From positions 310,001 to 374,000 of the forward strand of contig BDSL01000070.1 in assembly GCA_003116995.1 (NCBI GenBank): 64,000 nucleotides of DNA, given 5' to 3'. Of the stretch, positions 11,710 to 22,639 are shown one piece after another. The first letter of the stretch is position 1, and each line of letters opens with the position of its first letter. The notes under the pieces are model-generated. The model saw only the letters and a list, made by a program, of their open reading frames with translations. It was not told where the DNA came from and ran no database searches. Both the position numbers and the translations under genes were made by a program. This DNA comes from Yamagishiella unicocca. Taxonomy: Eukaryota; Chlorophyta; Chlorophyceae; Chlamydomonadales; Volvocaceae.

Positions 11710-12900
11710 GTGGTCGGCGAAGGGCATGACCGGCATGTGGTTGCTTGCTTGGACCTACATTCCCACCTGGTTGGTGCTGCTACGCCAGGTTGGGTTACCC
11801 AATGTGGTTCGGTGATGTGTCACGAACGAACGAAGGACGTCCAGCGCACACGTATCAGCTCCTGCTCTTACCTGGTCAGCTTAGCCCAACGTCTGCATCA
11901 GGTAGATCTTGCGTGTCCCGATCTGTTGTTGTTGTGGTGTTCCAGGAAACATTTAGGGTTGTGGTAACGAAACGAAGCGGTATGCACTTCGTACGCGCGC
12001 AATGCCTGGCGTTTCCGTCGTCTAACCAATTCCCGTTTGCCGTTCGCGAAACGTTAACTGCTGTAACCTCACAAACATTAGTTTGAGAGATCACGCAGGC
12101 AGTTGCAACAGAGCCAGGTTAGTTGGCGACGGGTAGTTGGGTGGCAGATGCGTGGGACGGATGGCGGTGACTGAATGTGCCTTTCGAAATGCTCTTGTGA
12201 GACAATCAGGACTCGTTGAGTGTCATGTAGATAGCGTGGATCATGGCAGCAGTGGTGCAACCCCTTATCGTAATCGCATGTCATCGCAAGCAGCACCTTT
12301 CCCTTTCTGGCAGTGCCGTTCAAGGTCAGTGGTCTCCCAACCATCGAGTGCCAGAGGGTAGGAAAGTGAGGTGGGCGCCGCCTAGGGCCGGGAAGGCCCA
12401 GGCGAGCGGCCTCAGCGGTTCGGGGGGGCCGGCGGGGCGATGGGCGAGGAGGCGATCAGTGAGGGGTGCCGGGTGGTGGCAGCGGAACATGATGTGCCAG
12501 CCGAGCTACAGCCTCGGACCTGCTCCGGCTGAGGCTCATTGGCACGAGCTCGCGGAGGGCGTGGCACTGCTCCCTCGCCCTCCTGCCCTGATGATGGCAC
12601 CGTACGACCGCGCTTTCGAAGGTACGACGACGCGGCGGCGGAGGTGTACGCCGGAGATGGCGGCGACGAAGAGGACAGCGGCGGCGGCATGGGGGACGGC
12701 CATGAGGGCGACGGCGGCGGAGGCGGGCAACCCTACCGTCGAGCAATCTCATCCCGCCCTGTGGTCAATCTCATCCCGCCCTTTGGTCAATCTGATCCCT
12801 CGCCCAGGACCGACCCTTTCGGTAATCCTAATCCTTTCCTACCCTCTGCGAGTGCAAAGTACAAAACGTGCCCGAGGACGGGTCCGTAGAAGTGACATTC
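11710..12900. repeat. 1.2 kb internal module (unit 2 copy)
   Basis: Present in units 2 and 3 (18,070-19,205) but missing from unit 1, where cggcgaaggg runs almost directly into the following block. It has open frames on both strands, including an acidic Gly-rich plus-strand stretch (YDDAAAEVYAGDGGDEE) in both copies and a conserved 88-codon minus-strand frame (12,078-12,344 and 18,394-18,660). No family is recognised. Frames differ between the two copies in several places. Confidence 0.6.
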
Positions 12901-14088
12901 CATCGTTTGTTGTTTGCAGTTACATGTATCAGGGTCCTACAGGCCCAAGAGGCTCATCGGACCGAACCCTCGCAGCCGCACGGGAAACTGATGTAATGTA
13001 CGATTGCGCCCGGCACACACTTCCGGTGAACAAAAATTGCAAGGAGAGCACTCGGCCCACCCGCGACGTAGCCCCGACGGGCTGCCTCGCTCCCCCAAGC
13101 AGACCTACACGCAGTACCGTCATCAGAGTGCCGCAACTACACAGCAACACCGACTGTTTCGGTGGGGGGGACAGGTCCCGCCGAAACAACAACGCTGCTG
13201 TGTAGTTGGGTATGATGCCGGTTATGCGTGCAGCCGCTAACCAACGAGTGCATAGGTTAACAAAATACGGACGGAACCACCGGGATCGCAGGGTTACGCA
13301 GATATTAAGCCACAGTACGACAAACACCGCCAGTCAAGCATTGTTATGACGTACACACACGTTTGACAGCAGCACACAGAGCCATCTTGCAGCGTTCAGG
13401 CCCTCCTCTCAAACAGGGTCGTTCGTTCGGTCAAATGGACTTCTAACAAGCCACGTGCGGGCCCTTCGCGAGTTGCTTGTGCGCCATATCAAATACTAGT
13501 ACTAGTACATGCGAATCCGCTAATATGGCTCAGTCCCTATATGTGTAACCACGCAGGGCAGTCTTACGTATACCTAATGAGCGTCAGTATAATGGCATTT
13601 GGCATAAAACCTAACGTGCTGAATCACGAATCTAAACAGCATTGTCACGTCTCTCTACCAGCTAGCACGAACCGCATGCACCACTTGCTCACCCTATTTA
13701 TGCTCCTATATGCCTAGACCATGTATGAACACATGTGTGTATACTCAACAAAACCATCGGTGTGACAGGCCGCAAGCGACACGTGGGACAGAAAACCGCT
13801 AACAGGTAACAGCCGAAACCGCCTAGGAGGTCAGCCGGACTCAGCCGGTCCTAATCAATCGCTAACAGCCGGAAGGACGCAGTAAAACTATTTGCCAATA
13901 CACACATTTTGGACGCGTCGTACCGTGCTAATGCCATTATCGCACACCTTACTTAGGGAGCCTCAAATCGTTTGCATCCACGTACAGGCGACCTAGCGGC
14001 CATCCGTTGTTTGCAGCCCTTCGCCTAGCAATAACCAATACTATCGAGCGCCAAACACATGACGCTCAGGACCGTCGTAGTTGCGGCA

Positions 14089-15222
14089 TCACGGCCGCAC
14101 CGCACGCGCGGCGGGCCGCGCCGCCTTGTCGCGCTTAGCCGCCGATGAGGCCGTGGGCCGCATGAAGCTTGGCACCACAGCTTCACCACTGCTGTTGCTG
14201 CCGTCCTTCTGCCGCCGCTGCAGTGGAGCCCGTGCGGCGCTGGGGCGGCAGCAGGGAGTCGTTGCAGCTGTCGAGTTGCGCCCGATCTTGGGCTTGGGGG
14301 CGCGAATGGCGACGACAGCGGGTTTGGTGGTGGTGGCGAGTGGGGCTGGCGATGATGACGGCAAGGCGACGCTAGCAGGAGGGAGGCTGCAGGGCTTAGA
14401 CCGCGCCTCCCGCCTGGGGGGTGTGGTAGGGCGAGACGAGGAAGCAGGCTCCGGCTGCGCAGGTGAGCTCAGTAATAAGGAAAACTCCAGAGGAGCGGTG
14501 GTGGTGGTGGACTCGGTGTAGGTGCCCTCGTCATCTATCTGCTCGTACACCTCGTTGTGACGGAGCCCGTAGGCAGACAGCGTTGAGCTGCTGCTGGACA
14601 GGCTGGTGGTGCTGCTGAGGCAGCCGCTGGCGCAGCAGTCCAGCAGCTCGTCCGTCACGAAGAGCGTGTTGTAGGTCATCGTATGTTGAGCAGGTGCATA
14701 CGCTGCGTGGGCAGCGGCCTCGGCTGCCGGTACCTTGAGCTGCACGTCCAGGGAGGGAGATGCCACCACCGCCTCCTCCGCTTGCACGGCGACCTCCTCC
14801 GCCTCCTGCGTCTCTTGGGCCGCCTCCTTCTCCTCCTTCTCCTCCTCCTCCTCCTCCTCCTCCTCCTCCACCTCCTCCTCTTCCACGACCGCCACCTGGA
14901 TAGGGTGAGAACGCAAGTAACTGGCAGCCGATGCCGGTACCATCTGCATCTCCACGGCAGCAGGCGGTGTCACCTCCACCTCGCCCACCACCACCTCCCC
15001 CTTGCCTGCAACGACCACCTCCATCACCTCCTCCTCCTCAGCGTCCTCCAAAACCACGATCTGGTGCGATCGGAGCTTCGGGAAGCACGATGGCATTGCT
15101 GCTCTCCAAGATGGAATGGACATATTGCACTTAACGGCGGGCTGCTTCAACGCCGCCTCGCCATGTGGATACCGACTGTGGGAAGCGGCCAGCGACGACA
15201 GATTGGCAGGGCAAACGGTCAA
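14089..15222 (-). CDS. Glu/Ser-rich hypothetical protein, unit 3 copy
   Basis: A 377-residue frame matching 516-1751. It differs by a shorter Glu run and by loss of 18 residues. That loss corresponds to exact removal of 54 bp between two gctgccgg repeats (1150-1157 and 1204-1211 in unit 1). The same candidate splice acceptor lies upstream, at about 15,264. The C-terminal half is nearly the same protein as in unit 1. Function not recognised. Confidence 0.45.
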   Translation of the reverse strand: MTVCPANLSSLAASHSRYPHGEAALKQPAVKCNMSIPSWRAAMPSCFPKLRSHQIVVLEDAEEEEVMEVVVAGKGEVVVGEVEVTPPAAVEMQMVPASAASYLRSHPIQVAVVEEEEVEEEEEEEEEEKEEKEAAQETQEAEEVAVQAEEAVVASPSLDVQLKVPAAEAAAHAAYAPAQHTMTYNTLFVTDELLDCCASGCLSSTTSLSSSSSTLSAYGLRHNEVYEQIDDEGTYTESTTTTAPLEFSLLLSSPAQPEPASSSRPTTPPRREARSKPCSLPPASVALPSSSPAPLATTTKPAVVAIRAPKPKIGRNSTAATTPCCRPSAARAPLQRRQKDGSNSSGEAVVPSFMRPTASSAAKRDKAARPAARAVRP

Positions 15223-15367
15223 ATATGTATGAATACGAGCAGCAAAGGCCGCGACTGCGTTGGACTGAGGGCTTTATGTCGATGGTGACCACCGAAAACC
15301 TTGCATGGTTAACGAATATGACGACAACATGCGAGGACAGCTTCTCTCAGACGACGACGGTCTGGAA

Positions 15368-15688
15368 TCAGCCATAGAGGTTCCACGTGTGCAGTTCATG
15401 CTGGTAATAGCGGTGAAAATAGGATAAGCTGTGAGTAACCGCAGGCCGAAATTGCATGACGGCGATGCGAGGGTCACTGAAGCCTGTATCATCACTACGA
15501 ATCTTTTCATATCGCCGTAGGTTTGGACTGCTCTTGCTGGTATCGCAGGTTTTGGATCCATGGCGCAACCATCGTTTCAGCCGAGCACAAGAAAGCACTT
15601 CCTGACCTAAGATTGTACGCCAAATACGTCTATATTGGAGTAGAGCATGCAAATGTCTTCTCGCCCTGGTCCCGCGGCTACCCTGCAC
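15368..15688 (-). CDS. Conserved short open frame, unit 3 copy
   Basis: A 106-codon counterpart of 1878-2219. The frame is kept except that it stops earlier, after HTWNLYG. It may be an upstream exon of the adjacent Glu-rich frame. No family is recognised. Confidence 0.25.
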   Translation of the reverse strand: MQGSRGTRARRHLHALLQYRRIWRTILGQEVLSCARLKRWLRHGSKTCDTSKSSPNLRRYEKIRSDDTGFSDPRIAVMQFRPAVTHSLSYFHRYYQHELHTWNLYG

Positions 15689-18600
15689 TCACCCACGCGG
15701 GCACTTGACAACGGACTCGGATACATCAAGATGACAGCACGCCATCCTCAGAACGACTTGAATTCCACAGCCACAACAAGGTGCAGACACACGAACGGCC
15801 TTGAGACACACGGAGCGAGCTTTGTTGGGACGGTTAGAGAACCGACGAACTTAATGTAGGTTGGACGCAAGAAGGAAGCAAGCACGCAGAGCTTTATAAA
15901 ACGATAAAGTAAGTTCAGTTCCGCGAAAGCCTTTTAAGTATCGCCATCACTTGGTCGACCTGCTGGGCCCTACCCATCACCTCAATTGCTGACATGACTC
16001 CAGCATCTTTACGCAAGACAGCTGCATGAAGCTAACATATCGCATAGCTTAGGCTAGCGGATATACGCTGCGGAAAGCACGGCACAACCAACCGGCCAGC
16101 AACTGCTCGCGCCTGCGCGTCTTGTACCTGGTGCCCAGCGCCAAATGCGATGCGCTCCTGGCTAGGTCGGTGGTGCTAGTTGTATGTTAACCTTTGCTGG
16201 CGAGGGAAGGCCCGGAAGGCTTACGGGAGGGCTGCCAAGCGTATCATGGTAGGTACCCGCAGCGTTGCATACCAGCCCCCGCTATGGACTCGGTAGGGCT
16301 GGTCCAGCAGAAGGCGCTGTAGTCCTTAGTGCCGGACTGCCAGCCCCGACAAGTGCTGCCACCCAGCTCGAGCTGGCGGGTTGCCGATCCATGGGCAGCA
16401 GCGTGGTACATAGGGGGTTGTGACGAGGATCGTGAGTTGCAAGACTGGGCAAGCGTTAGCTAGAAATAGGTGCGAGAGGACCCAGGCTACGTACAGGATG
16501 ACGGTGTTTATTAACGCCATTTCGGTTCGCCACATTGATCGGGGACTGAGGTCCGTGAGGGCATGATTGGCATGAGGGGAAGCAGTGCGTTTGGCTCCTG
16601 GGAGCTGCTGCTGGCCCCGCATTATTCGCATCCATTTGCAAGAAAACAGTCCGGGTATTGTTGCGGCTGGACTGAGGTGTCGCGGGGCCCTCCGGGGACT
16701 CCACGGGGCACGGTGCACCCAATACACGCACATCGCACGACCGCAACACCGCCAAGTTCGCCAGCCAAGCGCGCTGCATCGCTGCACTGTGCAAGCGCGC
16801 TGCATCTCGCCGCGCCCTGCACCCTTTGCTCCCCGGATCCAACTCCTCCCCTACCCTTGCATTCCCGAGCTGCTCCAACTGCCGCAATTGCCGTGCATGT
16901 CCCCGCTCGTCCGCAGATCGCTCGCCGCCGTAAGGCCCACCAGGAGAAGCAACCGACGCAAAGGTACGACCCGCGCCTCTGCTCCACACTGTCGTACGCT
17001 TCACGACACACTTCGTTACTAAGCCGTCCGCCGTACCAGATTCCCCGCAAAGCGCCTCCCTCTCGTTCCCGGTGTGTGCTCCTACTGCATTACGGACCCG
17101 GGCGGAGGGCCGCGACCCAGAAGGAGTAGAAGGCGGCGACGGGCCGCTCGGGAACGCGACGGATTGCGGCGCGGGATGAGCTGCAGCAGCAGCACCACCA
17201 CCAATGCAGCAGCGCTTAGGAGGCCGGGAGGGCGGTGAGGGCAGGGTGGGAAGGGTGAGGAGCGGGCAGCAGGGGTTAGGGCCACTGGCGCTGTGCTGAC
17301 GGTGCGCGCCGTGGGACATTGGGGGAGGACACATTCGAGTGTGCGGCTGGGGTCCCTGGACAAATTTGGCCCGGCGATGTTTTGGTGGCACCTCACAGCC
17401 ACGCACAGCACTGCGAAGGACAGCACCCCGCCTCACCCCCACCTCAACTCGCATCAAAGCACCTTGCCTCACATCGTGCGCCGGACGCAGGCGACCGGAA
17501 ACAGCGGCTCGCTGCCGCCGCCGGCCCAGCCAGCCAGGCCTCCGTGCAGGAGCGTCCACCGCCCCCACACCAGATGGCCGCCGCCCTTCCGCCTGCCCCT
17601 CCCCACATCCCCCCCGCCCACGTACGCCCCCCTACTGCCCGCACCACACTCCCTGGACTGCCATCACGCCCGCTGCAGACTGCGAGCACTCCGAGAAGCC
17701 GGATGCGGGCCATCCACGACATACAGGCGCTACTGCCGAGAGCGCCGGTGGTCGCGTTGATTCGCTGCAGCAGAGGGTCTGTCATCGCGCTTTGGGATTT
17801 GGCTCTTGGGTGCTTGGCAGTAGCAGCGACGTCCTCCATGTGGCGGCTGTGATCGCAGCCGAAGGGTGGCGCGGTGCAATGTAGTCGGGCCAGCCAGAGG
17901 ATGTGCAACATGTTGGGGTGCGGGGCGAACGTCGCCCAGCGATCGCTACACTGTCGGGCACTACGATGCGAATGAAGGCGGCTCGGCTCGTGCGGTGCTG
18001 GCATAGTATGGTAGATACAGCGAGGAAGATGGGGTTTTTAGGAGGACTCGACACGGTGCAGCACGGTGGTCGGCGAAGGGCATGACCGGCATGTGGTTGC
18101 TTGCTTGGACCTATGTTCCGATCTGGTTGGTGCTGCTACGCCAGGTTGGGTTACAATGCGGTTCGGTGATGTGTTATGAACGAACGAAGGACGTCCAGCG
18201 CCCAACGTTTGCGTCAGGTAGATTTTGCGTGCCCCGATCTGTTGTTGTTGTGGTGTTCCAGGCAACATGTAGGGTTGTGGTATCGAAACGAAGCGATATG
18301 CACTTCGTACCCGCGTAATGCCTGGCGTTTCCGTCGTCTAACCAATTCCCGTTTGCCGTTCGCGAAACGTTAACTGCTGTAACCTCACAAACATTAGTTT
18401 GAGAGATCACGCAGGCAGTTGCAACAGAGCCAGGTTAGTTGGCGACGGGTAGTTGGGTGGCAGATGCGTGGGACGGATGGCGGTGGCTGAATGTGCCTTT
18501 CGAAATGCTCTTGTAAGGCAATCAGGGCTCGTTGAGTGTCATGTAGATAGCGTGGATCATGGCAGCAGTGGTGCAACCCTTTATCATAATCGCATATCAT

Positions 18601-19889
18601 CGCAAGCAGCACCTTTCCCTTTCTGGCAGTGCCGTTCAAGGTCAGTGGTCTCCCAACCATCGCGTGCCAGAAGGTAGGAAAGTGAGGTGGGCGCCGCCTA
18701 GGGCCGGGAAGGCCCAGGCGAGCGGCCTCAGCGGTTCGGGGGGGCCGGCGGGGCGATGGGCGAGGAGGCGATCAGTGAGGGGTGAGCCTGGCTGCCGGGT
18801 GGTGGCAGCGGTGAGGGGTCAACATGATGTGCCAGCCGAGCTACAGCCTCGGACCTGCTCCACTGAGGCTCATTGGCACGAGCTCGCGGAGGGCGTGGCA
18901 CTGCTCCCTCGCCCTCCTGCCCTGACGATGGCACCGTACGACCCTCGCTTTCGAAGGTACGACGACGCGGCGGCGGAGGTGTACGCCGGAGATGGCGGCG
19001 ACGAAGAGGACAGCGGCGGCGGCATGGGGGACGGCCATGAGGGCGACGGCGGCGGAGGCGGGCAACCCTACCGTCGAGCAATCTCATCCCGCCCTGTGGT
19101 CAATCTAATCCCTCGCCCAGGACCGACCCTTTCGGTAATCCTAATCCTTTCCTACCCTCTGCGAGTGCAAAGTACAAAACGTGCCCGAGGACGGGTCCGT
19201 AGAAGTGACATTCCATCGTTTGTTGTTTGCTGTTACATGTAGGAGGGTCCTACAGGCCCAAGAGGCTCATCGGACCGAACCCTCGCAACCGCACGGGAAA
19301 CTGATGTAATGTATGATTGCGCCCGGCACACACTTCCGGTGAACAAAAATAGCAAGGAGAGCACTCGGCCCACCCGCGACGTAGCCCCGACGGGCTGCCT
19401 CGCTCCCCATAGCAGACCTACACGCAGTACCATCATCAGAGTGCCGCAACTACACAGCAACACCGACTGTTTCGGTGGGGAGGACAGGTCCCGCCGAAAC
19501 AACAACGCTGCTGGTGTAGTTGGGTATGATGCCGGTTATGCGTGCAGCCGCTAACCAACGAGTGCATAGCTTAACAAAATACGGACGGAACCACCGGGAT
19601 CGCAGGGTTACGCAGATATTAAGTCACAGTACGACAAACACCGCCAGTCAAGCATTGTTATGACGTACACACACGTTTGACAGCAGCACACAGAGCCATC
19701 TTGCAGCGTTCAGGCCCTCCTCTCAAACAGGGTCGTTCGTTCGGTCAAATGGACTTCTAACAAGCCACGTGCGGGCCCTTCGCGAGTTGCTTGTGCGCCA
19801 TATCAAATACTAGTACTAGTACATGCGAATCCGCTAATATAGCTCAGTCCCTAAATGTGTAACCACGCAGAGCAGGCCTACGTATACCT

Positions 19890-19993
19890 AATCAGCGTCA
19901 GTATGATGGCATTTAGCATGAAACATAACGCGCTGAATCACGAATCCAAACAGCATTGTCACGCCCTACGTCTCTCTACCAGCTGGCACGACA
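19890..19993. repeat. Truncated fourth unit; right edge of the array
   Basis: The leader motif (gcgtcagtatgatggcattt) and about 100 bp of leader follow, then homology ends at ctctaccagctggcacgac. The sequence beyond is unrelated and is the 3' side of the nuclease-like gene. Confidence 0.8.
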
Positions 19994-20098
19994 GCGTGCT
20001 TTCCGCACCCACGCACCCCACACTTCCCCCACCCAAGTGTGCTTGGTTGGGCCGGGCCCGGGCGCGGGTTAACGGGCACCTAGCACGTGTCAAAGCTA

Positions 20099-21238
20099 CA
20101 CCATAGTGAATGCGTCCTTCTTCAGGTACACGCATTTGATGTTGCGCTCAGCAGCTGCGCTCAGCTGCTCATCTGTGAACCCCAGGGCTGCAACCACCCC
20201 GACAATCTTCTCCGGCATCTGGTCGAACACTTTCCATGATTTGCACAGCTGCTTGCTGTTCATCTGGCTACCCTTCAAGGGCAGCTCCTGCTTATAGATA
20301 AGCTGAAGGAACTCGGATGTCCGGGAAATCCGGACGGGCATATCTTTGATATCGGCAGTGCTAACTGCACTCTTGGCCTCAACCAGCCAGACGGTGTCAG
20401 GGGGGCTGCTGAACAGCACCCCATCCCACTCGAATCCACGAGGCAGCACCGGCTCCATGCTAGAAACCTTGTTGTATCCTCGCGGCAATTCAAGCATGTC
20501 TGTGACGTCGTCGGGGCCCAGCAAGGACCGAACAGCTGAGGTCATTTGCACCTCGAGACGGTCTTTTGCCAGCCCAGGACGTCGCCGACGCTTTTATCCA
20601 GCTGTTTCGCTGCGTCAGCGAAGGTCTTCACGGAGACAGCTGTTTCCCGCAGCTGCTGGTTCACCGACTGCACGTCACGACTCCTAGCCTCCTCAAACTT
20701 TGCGAATTGCTTCTCGAGCTTAAGGTCAAACGGTGAGCTGGACATGAAGACCCGCGGTTCCTCCACCATTTTTGTTAAGGACATCTCGGCCAGCGTGTTG
20801 TAGTATTCCGAAAAGTAAAATGAATTGCAGCCGACGCACGCCTCGTTTATCTGTCGGCAAAGCACAGCACAGCACACGAAGACACAGAGGGCCACCGTAT
20901 GGAACTCCCAAAACAAGTACTCAGACTACCTGGCTGTCAGACTACCTGGCTGTCAAAATGAATTTGCAGTAGCGTACCCGCGTCCCTCCCTTCACGAGCT
21001 CCGCAATCGCGCGCAGGCCTTTTGTGCCCAACCGGTTGAAGCTGAAATCCAAAGATATATATGATGCATCTCCGCAGGAAGCTACGTCTGGCTTCACCGT
21101 ATTTTCAATGAAGTCCACAATAGCATCGTCCGTTAAGTTTTGGTGCTTATAATCCAAGTTGATTCGTTTTGGCATTTCAGGTGATTTGAATGCTTCAAGT
21201 AGAAAGACCTTGTCATCCCGAGAGCAGAGGTCACACAC
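20099..21238 (-). CDS. LRR / coiled-coil / PD-(D/E)xK nuclease-like protein (Crinkler/RHS-like), frameshifted
   Basis: Exon 1 (21,238 to about 20,981) encodes a leucine-rich repeat, seen in YISLDFSFNRLGTKGLRAIA. A GT donor (cgg/gtacgc) and an acceptor before ATAAACGAG (about 20,848) join in phase to a helical segment rich in charged residues and Gln. Near 20,570 the frame must shift by one base to enter the C-terminal part. That part has FEWDGVLF followed by VWLVEAKSAV, the D...(D/E)xK pattern of a restriction-nuclease fold, and ends at 20,099. Helical linker plus EAK nuclease resembles the nuclease parts of eukaryotic Crinkler/RHS-type proteins; that family call is inference. The shift could be a pseudogene mutation or a sequence error. 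The N-terminus may extend upstream. The gene abuts the end of the tandem array. Confidence 0.55.
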
Positions 21239-21423
21239 TAAGCGGGCTAATTTTCACGGTCTTGGAAGTACGGCAGTGCTAATTTTTAATTGTCCGTAAG
21301 CCTAATTTTCGCTGAATTTCCTGAGGCCGTGGTCCTGTAGTGGCTGCATACGACATATGTAAACATGTTCAAATCCATTACATGATGTAGCTTGTCTGCA
21401 GGATAGGGAGGGCAAGTCAGAAT

Positions 21424-21717
21424 GTGTGCGTGCAGGCAACCCTGACTGGTGCGGTTGCTCCTGAGCCTCCCCGCATTCAATATCCCAAGGGGAGCCGTGC
21501 TACAGCGCAGAACGCGTGCGACACAGTGCCCAATGCGGGCAAGGGTGGCAAGGATGTGTTCAAGCGGTGCCTGGAGTGCACAAGGCTCCTTAATGCAGCT
21601 GTCTCCAAGGCGGCACACTGCCACGCCTGCACTCAGCAGCAGCAGAGCACTTTGGTGCTCAAGCTGACCGAGCAGTGCACGTGCGGCAAGCACGTCAGCA
21701 AGAAGCAGAAGTTGTGA
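21424..21717 (+). CDS. Cys-rich (zinc-binding-like) terminal exon, partial
   Basis: The last about 60 residues have the spacing CLEC, then HCHAC 15-19 residues on, then CTCGKHVSKKQKL at the stop. This is two Cys pairs plus a short basic tail, typical of a small zinc-binding module. The start at 21,424 is only the first Met in frame; upstream exons were not found. A TGTAA motif occurs in the sequence downstream (22,185-22,189). The family is not recognised; a transposon-encoded zinc finger is possible. The opposite strand is also open over this stretch (21,286-22,059), but without such a motif. Confidence 0.35.
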   Translation: MCVQATLTGAVAPEPPRIQYPKGSRATAQNACDTVPNAGKGGKDVFKRCLECTRLLNAAVSKAAHCHACTQQQQSTLVLKLTEQCTCGKHVSKKQKL

Positions 21718-22278
21718 GAAGGCATTGACCCTATCTCTCCGAGGAAGCTGTGACGAGGAGTAGAAGAAATGGCTGCTTTTTGCGACGAGACTGTCAGGTG
21801 TCGCGTATCGCGTAGGAGAATGTCGTACAGTGACTGCCAGTTCGGTCCCCACCCCCCTCCCGGTTCGGCCTGCTTTCGGCACGTGCGCGCCTTTGCGTAG
21901 TAACTGCCGTTGTGAAGTTAATCCTGCCGAGGCATATCCCTCTGCCGGGACGTGGCCTCCCGCCCTATGGTGGGCCGTCATGGGGTCACGTGGCGTCGTC
22001 GTTCGTTTCAGGCGTACAGGTTGCAGGCACACTACAGTGTGCGTGCTTCGGGGAGTCACCGCGGATGGCCGTTCGTGGTTTTGTGTTCGTGTCGGGCTTT
22101 GCCAAGGAGGGTTTGCCGTTCGCCACGTGCCTTGGTTGCCGTTGCGGGGCTTGGTTGCCGTCGCGGTTGGAGAGTGTACCGCTGTAATCTTATTCCTTCA
22201 TATGCGGTGGACTGTGTAAGCTGGCGAAGGGTAGGCCAGGACTGTAGGGTGTGTCAGTTGTGGAGTAGTGTGCACGGA

Positions 22279-22315
22279 GCGCCGGTGGAGGGTTGCTCCC
22301 ACCCTCCACCGGCGC
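22279..22315. repeat. 15-bp perfect hairpin
   Basis: Left arm 22,279-22,293, seven-base loop, right arm 22,301-22,315, no mismatch. It is followed by an unusually AT-rich stretch (22,322-22,380). It could be a transcript-end structure or the end of a small inverted-repeat element. Confidence 0.7.
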
Positions 22316-22383
22316 TGACATCTCTAATTATTTAGGGTTATAATTTATAATATTTTATTACTGTTTATTAACTACTTATCACG

Positions 22384-22625
22384 CCGGAGTCGCAGGAGTG
22401 GGGACTCCGGGGGTGCCTAGGAAGCTGGGGGAACGGCGGAGTCGCAGGAGTGGGGACTCCGGGGGTGCCTAGGAAGCTGGGGGAACGGCGGAGTCGCAGG
22501 AGTCGCAGGAGTGGGGACTCCGGGGGTGCCTAGGAAGCTGGGGGAACGGCGGAGTCGCAGGAGTCGCAGGAGTCGCAGGAGTGGGGACCTCGGGGGTGCC
22601 TAGGAAGCTGGGGGAACGGCGGAGT
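22384..22625. repeat. 53-bp minisatellite with a nested 9-bp repeat
   Basis: Four copies of a unit containing gtggggactccgggggtgcc and aggaagctgggggaacggcg. Each starts with gagtcgcag. The 9-bp submotif gtcgcagga occurs 1, 1, 2 and 3 times in successive copies. Confidence 0.9.
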
Positions 22626-22639
22626 GGACATTGGAGTCT

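Larger units (their letters stand above)
5776..13577. repeat. Tandem mega-repeat, unit 2 (about 7.8 kb, rearranged)
   Basis: Same order as unit 1, with three structural changes. The Glu-rich block (6300-7240) is rearranged into palindromes. About 2.7 kb of unrelated sequence (7490-10,178) replaces some 160 bp. A 237 bp stretch equivalent to 3419-3655 is missing, with its ends sharing ctcct. It also carries the 1.2 kb module (about 11,720-12,880) present in unit 3 but absent from unit 1. Confidence 0.85.
13578..19889. repeat. Tandem mega-repeat, unit 3 (about 6.3 kb)
   Basis: Third head-to-tail copy. It keeps the intact Glu-rich frame like unit 1 and has the 1.2 kb module like unit 2. It lacks about 360 bp equivalent to 3684-4042 of unit 1. 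The mosaic of shared indels suggests exchange between units rather than a simple order of duplication. Confidence 0.85.

Noticed and set aside
20549..20566. 16-nt intron to explain the frame change in the nuclease gene
   Set aside because: gtgcaaatgacctcag has GT and AG but is far too short to be spliced; a frameshift is the simpler reading.
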